This document shows, in pieces, positions 58,201-64,000 of a stretch of 64,000 bases of DNA (positions are counted from its first letter, which is position 1; each line of letters opens with the position of its first letter). This stretch comes from an uncultured bacterium. GTDB lineage: Bacteria > Pseudomonadota > Alphaproteobacteria > Sphingomonadales > Sphingomonadaceae. Both the position numbers and the translations under genes were made by a program. The DNA lies in the NCBI GenBank assembly GCA_903884945.1, contig CAISGR010000318.1, positions 1-64,000 of the forward strand, written 5' to 3'. A model generated the notes under the pieces. It had not been told where the DNA came from. It was given only the letters and a program-made list of their open reading frames with translations, and ran no database searches.

Positions 58201-59483
58201 CAGCGTGCCGTAACCGGGGTGTAATCGCGCTGCGTCGGGCCGGTATAGAGCTGGCGAGGACGGCCGATCTTCTGCGCCGGGTCGGAGATCATCTCGTTCC
58301 ACTGCGCCACCCACCCGACGGTGCGGGCGAGCGCGAAGAGCGCGGTGAACATCGTCGTCGGGAAGCCGATCGCCGACAGGATGACGCCCGAATAGAAATC
58401 GACGTTCGGGAAGAGCTTCTTCTCGATGAAGTACGGATCGTTGAGCGCCATTTCCTCGAGGTGAAGCGCGACGTCGAACACGGGATCGTTGACACCCAGC
58501 GCGCCGAGCACTTCACGCACCGTCTGCTGCATCACCGTCGCGCGCGGATCGTAGTTCTTGTAGACGCGATGGCCGAAGCCCATCAGGCGGAACGGGTCGT
58601 TCTTGTCCTTGGCGCGCTCGATATAGTGCGGGATGCGATCGACCGTGCCGATCTCGCGCAGCATGTTGAGCGCTGCTTCATTGGCGCCGCCATGGGCCGG
58701 GCCCCACAAGCAGGCGATGCCGGCCGCGATGCAGGCGAACGGGTTCGCGCCCGAGGAACCGGCGAGGCGCACGGTCGAGGTCGAGGCGTTCTGCTCGTGA
58801 TCGGCGTGCAGGATGAAGATCCGGTCGAGCGCCTTTTCCACGATCGGGTTCACGACATAAGGCTCGGCCGGAACGCCGAAGGTCATGCGCAGGAAGTTGC
58901 CGGTGTAGGAGAGGCTGTTGTCGGGATAGAGGAAGGGCTGGCCGACGGAATATTTATAGGCCATCGCCGCGATCGTCGGCATCTTCGCGATCAGGCGGTG
59001 GCTCGCGATCATCCGCTGGTGCGGATCGGTGATGTCGGCCGAATCGTGATAGAAGGCGGAAAGCGCGCCGACCACGCCGCACATGATCGCCATCGGATGG
59101 GCGTCGCGACGGAAGCCGCGATAGAAGGTCGCCAACTGCTCATGGAGCATCGTGTGGCGGCTGATCGTATAGGTGAACTTGCTGAGTTCGTCGGCGGAGG
59201 GAAGCTCGCCGTTCAACAGCAGGTACGATACTTCCATGAAGCTCGACTGCTCGGCGAGTTGTCCGATCGGATAGCCCCGGTGCAGAAGGACACCCTCGTC
59301 GCCATCGATATAGGTCAGCGCGGATTCGCAGCTCGCGGTGGAGGTGAAACCCGGATCATAGGTGAACATGCCCGTATCGGCGTAGAGCCGCCGGATATCG
59401 ATGACGTCGGGTCCGGTACTGCCGGACATCACCGCATAATCATGCGCGGTGCCTGCCACGTCCAGCTTCGCGGTGTTGCTCAT
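58200..59483 (-). CDS. gltA: Citrate synthase
   Basis: [60 protein letters not shown]. Confidence 0.98.
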   Translation of the reverse strand: MSNTAKLDVAGTAHDYAVMSGSTGPDVIDIRRLYADTGMFTYDPGFTSTASCESALTYIDGDEGVLLHRGYPIGQLAEQSSFMEVSYLLLNGELPSADELSKFTYTISRHTMLHEQLATFYRGFRRDAHPMAIMCGVVGALSAFYHDSADITDPHQRMIASHRLIAKMPTIAAMAYKYSVGQPFLYPDNSLSYTGNFLRMTFGVPAEPYVVNPIVEKALDRIFILHADHEQNASTSTVRLAGSSGANPFACIAAGIACLWGPAHGGANEAALNMLREIGTVDRIPHYIERAKDKNDPFRLMGFGHRVYKNYDPRATVMQQTVREVLGALGVNDPVFDVALHLEEMALNDPYFIEKKLFPNVDFYSGVILSAIGFPTTMFTALFALARTVGWVAQWNEMISDPAQKIGRPRQLYTGPTQRDYTPVTAR

Positions 59484-59505
59484 CGATATGTCCTTTCTCG
59501 AACCT

Positions 59506-61011
59506 TCAGGCGGCCATGCGGTCGGCGATGCGGCCTAGGCTCTCCTCGCGCCCGAGCAGCTCGAGCACGTCGAAAATCCCGGGTGATGTCTTGCGCCCGG
59601 TCAGTGCCGCACGCAACGGTTGCGCGACCTGCCCGAGCTTAACACCCGCATCCTCCGCGACCCGGCGGACCGCTTCTTCGAGAGCCTCTGCATCCCAGTT
59701 GCCGACTGCGTCAAGGGCAGCATGCAGCTGTGCGAGCAATGCGGGTGCATCACCGGAGAGCAATGATGCTGCATCGCCGTCCATTTCCAGTGGGCGCGTG
59801 CGAAACAGAAACGCCGCCCCGCTGGTGAGGTCGTTGAGATTCGCCGCTCGCGGCTTCAGCGACTCCATGCTGCGGCGAAGCATTTCCGCCTGCGATTCGC
59901 TCGGTTCGAACCCGAGTCGCGCCGTCACCAACTCGGCCAGGCGGGCATTGTCGGCGGTGCGGATATAATGGCCGTTCAGGTTCTCGAGCTTCTTCAAATC
60001 GAACCGGCTTGGTGACTTTCCGACATCGGCCAGGTCGAACCATTCCGTGGCCTGCTCGCGGCTGATGATCTCGTCGTCACCGTGCCCCCAGCCCAGGCGA
60101 AGAAGATAATTGCTCAGCGCCTCCGGCAGGATGCCGAGCTCGTCGCGATAATATTCTACGCCCACGGCGCCGTGGCGCTTGGACATCTTGCCGCCGTCGC
60201 TGCCATGGATCATCGGGATGTGCGCGTAGATCGGCTCTGGCCAACCCATTGCCCGGATGATCGGCAATTGGCGGAACGCGTTGTTAAGATGGTCGTCGCC
60301 GCGAATGACGTGCGTCACGCCCATGTCGTGATCGTCGACCACGACCGCGAGCATGTAGGTCGGCGTCCCGTCGGAGCGTAGCAGGACGAGATCGTCGATC
60401 TCTTCGTTCTGCACCGTGACAGAGCCCTGGACCCTGTCCTCGATCGTCGTCGCGCCTTCCTTGGGGGCCCTGAGCCTGACCACGAAAGGGGCGCCCTCGG
60501 GGGCCTCCGCCGGATCACGGTCGCGCCAGCGGCCGTCATAGCGCATCGGCTTGCCGGCAGCCTTCTGGCTCTCGCGCAGCGCCGTCAATTCCTCGGGCGT
60601 GGCATAGCATTTGTACGCATTGCCCTGCTCGATCATCTGATAGGCGACCTCTGCGTGTCGCTTCGCGCGCTCGAACTGGAAGACGACATCACCGTCCCAG
60701 TCCAGACCGAGCCATTTCATCGAGCTCAGGATCGCGTCGATGGCGGGCTGGGTCGAACGCGCCCGATCGGTATCCTCGATGCGCAGCAGGAACTTGCCGC
60801 CGTAGTGACGGGCAAACAGCCAGTTGAACAGCGCAGTGCGTGCGCCGCCGATATGCAGATAGCCGGTCGGCGACGGCGCGAAGCGCGTCACCACGGCGGA
60901 TGTTTCGGGCGTGCCGTTATCGGCCGCCGCGGTTTCAGACCTTGCGCCCAAACGCGCTTGCTCCCAGACTTGAAAATCGATGGCCAGTACAGCCGCCGAG
61001 GCCCCTAGCAT
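59506..61011 (-). CDS. gltX: Glutamyl-tRNA synthetase (start uncertain; GTG before VTRFAPSP is possible)
   Basis: [54 protein letters not shown]. Confidence 0.96.
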   Translation of the reverse strand: MLGASAAVLAIDFQVWEQARLGARSETAAADNGTPETSAVVTRFAPSPTGYLHIGGARTALFNWLFARHYGGKFLLRIEDTDRARSTQPAIDAILSSMKWLGLDWDGDVVFQFERAKRHAEVAYQMIEQGNAYKCYATPEELTALRESQKAAGKPMRYDGRWRDRDPAEAPEGAPFVVRLRAPKEGATTIEDRVQGSVTVQNEEIDDLVLLRSDGTPTYMLAVVVDDHDMGVTHVIRGDDHLNNAFRQLPIIRAMGWPEPIYAHIPMIHGSDGGKMSKRHGAVGVEYYRDELGILPEALSNYLLRLGWGHGDDEIISREQATEWFDLADVGKSPSRFDLKKLENLNGHYIRTADNARLAELVTARLGFEPSESQAEMLRRSMESLKPRAANLNDLTSGAAFLFRTRPLEMDGDAASLLSGDAPALLAQLHAALDAVGNWDAEALEEAVRRVAEDAGVKLGQVAQPLRAALTGRKTSPGIFDVLELLGREESLGRIADRMAA

Positions 61012-63319
61012 GCGACTGCGGCTGCTTCAAATCGCGGCCTGCGACAGGCTTCGCGTGGCCAAGGCGGCGATCGAGCGATGGCTTGAGGCGGAGCGTGATC
61101 AGCTGCCCCTCTGGGTGCCGGTGACGCTGGGGGCGGGGATCGCAGCCTGGTTCCTGTTGCCCGATCCCGCCTCGTGGTGGACAGCGCTGCTGACGCTTTC
61201 CGGCCTTGCACTCTTCGCATTCGCGATCGGGCGTGGAGGCCGTGCGGGCCGAATGGTGGCGCTAGGCGCGCTGCTGGGCGCCGCCGGAATCGCGCTGATC
61301 TGGTGGCGCGCCACCGGCGTCGCGATACGGGTGCTGGAACGACCGGTGATCGCCACGTTCGAGGCGCGCGTGGAACGGGTCGAGCCGCTGCCGGCGCGCG
61401 ATCTCGTGCGACTGCGCCTGACGCCGCTCAAGGTCGTCGCCACGCCGCCGCGGCCGCCGCGAACGCGCGGCAGCGCTGGCCCTTTCGGGCAAAGCGCGCC
61501 GGAGGCCGTTGTCCTTCCCGCTCATGTCCGGGTCAATCTCGCGGCAGTGGACGTGCCGGCCGGCCTCGCGCGCGGCGCGACGATCCGGCTCGGGGCGCGG
61601 CTGATGCCGCCACCACAACCGGCGGTGCCGGGCGCCTATGATTATGCCCGGGTCGCATGGTTCGACCGAATCGGGGCGACGGGGCGGGGCTTCGGACCGG
61701 TCAGGGTCCTCGCCTCCGGCACCGCGCCTGCCGGGGGGCTGCGCGAGCGGCTGTCGCGGCATATTCGCGAGAGCGTGCCCGGCGGCGGGGGTGCAATAGC
61801 CGCGGCACTGGCGACCGGCGACCAGGGCGCGATTCCCGCGGAGGACGCCGAGGCGATGCGGCGATCGGGGCTTGCCCATCTTCTGTCGGTGAGCGGCCTG
61901 CATATCACCGCGGTCGTGGGTGCCGTGATGTTGCTCGTCCTGCGCCTCCTCGCCTTGAGTCCGTGGCTCGCGCTTCGCTTCCGCCTGCCGCTGATCGCCG
62001 CCGGGGCAGGCGCGGTGGCGGCGATCGGCTACACCTTGCTGACCGGCGCCGAGGTGCCGACCATCCGGTCCTGCGTGGCGGCACTCCTCGTCCTGATTGC
62101 CATGGCCATCGGGCGGGAGGCGATCACCTTGCGGCTCGTCGCGGCGGGGGCGTTCATCGTGCTGCTCCTCTACCCGGAAGCACTTGCGGGCCCGAGCTTC
62201 CAGCTCTCCTTTGCGGCGGTCGCTGCGATCGTCGCGCTCCATGAGCATCCGCGGGTGAAAGCGTGGTTCGCGCCGCGCGACGAAGGGAGATGGCGCAAGC
62301 TGGGACGCGGCCTTGCCTCGTTGTTGCTGACCGGGCTGGTCGTGGAACTGTCGCTGATGCCGATCGCGCTGTTTCATTTCCACAAGGCCGGCATCTATGG
62401 CGCGGTCGCCAATATCGTCGCGATCCCGCTGACCACCTTCGTGGTGATGCCGCTGGAAGCGCTGGCGTTGCTGTTCGACCTGATCGGGCTGGGCGCGCCC
62501 TTCTGGTGGCTCGCGGGGCATGCGCTTGGCGTTCTCCTCTGGATCGCGCACGCTATCTCGACCATGCCCGGATCGGTGACGGCGCTGCCCGCGATGCCGG
62601 CTGGCGCCTATGGCCTGATGGCGTTCGGCGGTCTCTGGATCGCACTGTGGCGTACGCGCTGGCGCCGAAGCGGCGCCGTGCCCTTTGCAATCGGCGCGGG
62701 CTGGGCCCTGATGACGCCGGCGCCCGACCTGCTCGTGACGGGGGATGGCCGGCATGTCGGGCTTCGCACTGCCGGTGGTGGCCTTGCGCTGCTGCGCGAT
62801 CGCGTCGGCGACTACACTGCCGATATGCTGACCGAGAATAGCGGCGTGGATGACGAGCCGCTGCTCCTCGCCGACCAGCCCGGCGCGCGCTGCAGCCGAG
62901 ACATCTGCCTTGCCGAGCACGTGGCCGGCAGGCGAACCTGGCGCATTCTCGCCACCCGGAGCGCCTATCTCGTCCCTGCCAGCGAACTGATCGCAGCTTG
63001 TCGCACCGCCGACATCGTCGTCAGCGAACGTCGGCTTCCTGCGGCGTGCACGCCACGCTGGCTAAAGCTGGATCGCGCCCTGCTGGCCAGAACCGGCGGC
63101 GTCGCGATCACGCTCGCCACCGGCCATGTCACCAGCGTCCTGCACCCCGGCGACCGCCATCCCTGGCGTCAGACCCCGACGCCGATCAGTCGTAGCGGCG
63201 CAGCAGGCCAGCGAGCTTACCCTGTACGCGCACCTGATCGGGGGCGTAGCGCTGGGGGTCATAGGCGCGGTTCGCCGGGTCGAGCCGGATCATCGCGCCT
63301 TCCCGACGGTAATATTTGA
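60980..63319 (+). CDS. comEC: ComEC/Rec2-family DNA-uptake channel protein
   Basis: [45 protein letters not shown]; multiple TM. Confidence 0.93.
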   Translation: MASTAAEAPSMRLRLLQIAACDRLRVAKAAIERWLEAERDQLPLWVPVTLGAGIAAWFLLPDPASWWTALLTLSGLALFAFAIGRGGRAGRMVALGALLGAAGIALIWWRATGVAIRVLERPVIATFEARVERVEPLPARDLVRLRLTPLKVVATPPRPPRTRGSAGPFGQSAPEAVVLPAHVRVNLAAVDVPAGLARGATIRLGARLMPPPQPAVPGAYDYARVAWFDRIGATGRGFGPVRVLASGTAPAGGLRERLSRHIRESVPGGGGAIAAALATGDQGAIPAEDAEAMRRSGLAHLLSVSGLHITAVVGAVMLLVLRLLALSPWLALRFRLPLIAAGAGAVAAIGYTLLTGAEVPTIRSCVAALLVLIAMAIGREAITLRLVAAGAFIVLLLYPEALAGPSFQLSFAAVAAIVALHEHPRVKAWFAPRDEGRWRKLGRGLASLLLTGLVVELSLMPIALFHFHKAGIYGAVANIVAIPLTTFVVMPLEALALLFDLIGLGAPFWWLAGHALGVLLWIAHAISTMPGSVTALPAMPAGAYGLMAFGGLWIALWRTRWRRSGAVPFAIGAGWALMTPAPDLLVTGDGRHVGLRTAGGGLALLRDRVGDYTADMLTENSGVDDEPLLLADQPGARCSRDICLAEHVAGRRTWRILATRSAYLVPASELIAACRTADIVVSERRLPAACTPRWLKLDRALLARTGGVAITLATGHVTSVLHPGDRHPWRQTPTPISRSGAAGQRAYPVRAPDRGRSAGGHRRGSPGRAGSSRLPDGNI

Positions 63320-63860
63320 GTGTCGCCTCGCTGTCGTCGATCAATGCGACAATGATCTCGCCGTCGCGGGCCGTCTCGGCGCGACGGATCAGCGCGTAAT
63401 CGCCGTCCAGGATTCCGGCGTCGACCATCGAATCGCCCGAAACCTCCAGCGCATAATGCTCGCCGCTGCCGAGCAGCGCGGCGGGCACTGCCAACATCGA
63501 ATGCCCTTCGAACGCCTCGATCGGCACGCCGGCGGCAATCCGGCCGTGCAGCGGGATCTCGATCACGTCATTGGCAGGCTCGGGCAGGTTCCGGACATTG
63601 CCGGGCGCGGGCGGGGCGGCTGGCGCCTTGCGCGCCGCCTCGGGCCGCTCGGGCATGCGCAGCACTTCGAGGGCACGGGCCCGATTGGGCAGGCGCCGAA
63701 TGAACTTGCGTTCCTCGAGTGCGCTGATCAGCCGGTGCACGCCCGACTTGGACTTGAGATCGAGCGCCTCCTTCATTTCCTCGAACGAGGGCGACACGCC
63801 GCTCGCTTCGAGTCGGTCGTTGATGAAGCAGATCAGCTCATGCTGCTTGCGGGTAAGCAT
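63186..63860 (-). CDS. lexA: SOS repressor LexA
   Basis: [51 protein letters not shown] cleavage site; [17 protein letters not shown]. Confidence 0.98.
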   Translation of the reverse strand: MLTRKQHELICFINDRLEASGVSPSFEEMKEALDLKSKSGVHRLISALEERKFIRRLPNRARALEVLRMPERPEAARKAPAAPPAPGNVRNLPEPANDVIEIPLHGRIAAGVPIEAFEGHSMLAVPAALLGSGEHYALEVSGDSMVDAGILDGDYALIRRAETARDGEIIVALIDDSEATLKYYRREGAMIRLDPANRAYDPQRYAPDQVRVQGKLAGLLRRYD

Positions 63861-63876
63861 CCCAGGTCCTCCGTCG

Positions 63877-63891
63877 GAACAGACTGGGAAC
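63877..63891 (-). promoter_or_regulatory. Alphaproteobacterial SOS box (LexA autoregulation)
   Basis: GAACAGACTGGGAAC = GAAC-N7-GAAC (GTTC-N7-GTTC on coding strand), 17 bp upstream of lexA ATG. Confidence 0.85.
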
Positions 63892-63916
63892 GTTTATGCA
63901 ATGTTCCGCACTGCTG

Positions 63917-64000
63917 TCAAGCAATGGTGACGATTTCCACCGGTTCGCCGGCGGCGATCGCCGGCGCGCCGGGCGTACGGACAATCAGGCAGTTCGCCCG
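63917..64000 (-). CDS. moeA: Partial C-terminus of molybdopterin molybdotransferase MoeA
   Basis: Minus strand reads RANCLIVRTPGAPAIAAGEPVEIVTIA-stop, matching MoeA C-terminal pattern; truncated by window end. Confidence 0.65.
   Translation of the reverse strand, partial: RANCLIVRTPGAPAIAAGEPVEIVTIA

Noticed and set aside
60980-61011. Head-to-head 5' overlap of gltX and comEC
   Set aside because: gltX may start at a GTG just before VTRFAPSP, which would remove the overlap; start sites cannot be decided from sequence alone.
61262-62920. 552-aa minus-strand ORF opposite comEC
   Set aside because: Shadow ORF; comEC frame contains the conserved competence motif.

Overview
The window is high-GC DNA that reads like a Sphingomonadaceae (alphaproteobacterial) chromosome. 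This is inferred from gene content and order (bamB-der, gltA-gltX-comEC-lexA-moeA); I ran no database search. No tRNA, rRNA, CRISPR array or transposase was recognised. Positions ~0.3-44 kb form an accessory-looking periplasmic oxidation island. (1) A PQQ-alcohol dehydrogenase block: TonB receptor, porin, beta-propeller, PedF-like cytochrome c, MxaJ/XoxJ-like binding protein, and a PQQ-ADH with a DxD motif predicting lanthanide dependence. It also has a LuxR-type regulator, hybrid kinase, FIST protein, DUF779, aldehyde dehydrogenase, pseudoazurin and a second TonB receptor. (2) A TTQ-type amine dehydrogenase block (aau/mau B-E-D-A plus a mono-haem cytochrome c) with no mauG-like gene in the window. 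(3) A cytochrome c / IorAB-like molybdenum oxidoreductase block with a TetR regulator. (4) A complete quinohaemoprotein amine dehydrogenase operon (qhp A-D-C-B-G-F-E). Its small subunit QhpC conserves every thioether cross-link and CTQ residue at a constant offset. (5) A TonB receptor, a TPR-sulfotransferase interrupted by an in-frame TGA, adhP and a second paralogous aldehyde dehydrogenase. The most interesting system-level point is two amine dehydrogenases with different protein-derived tryptophylquinone cofactors (TTQ and CTQ) side by side, linked to aldehyde oxidation and a PQQ-ADH regulon. A ~20-bp motif recurs in several promoter regions of that regulon. Positions 44-64 kb are mostly ordinary housekeeping genes plus a histidine kinase/Hpt module.
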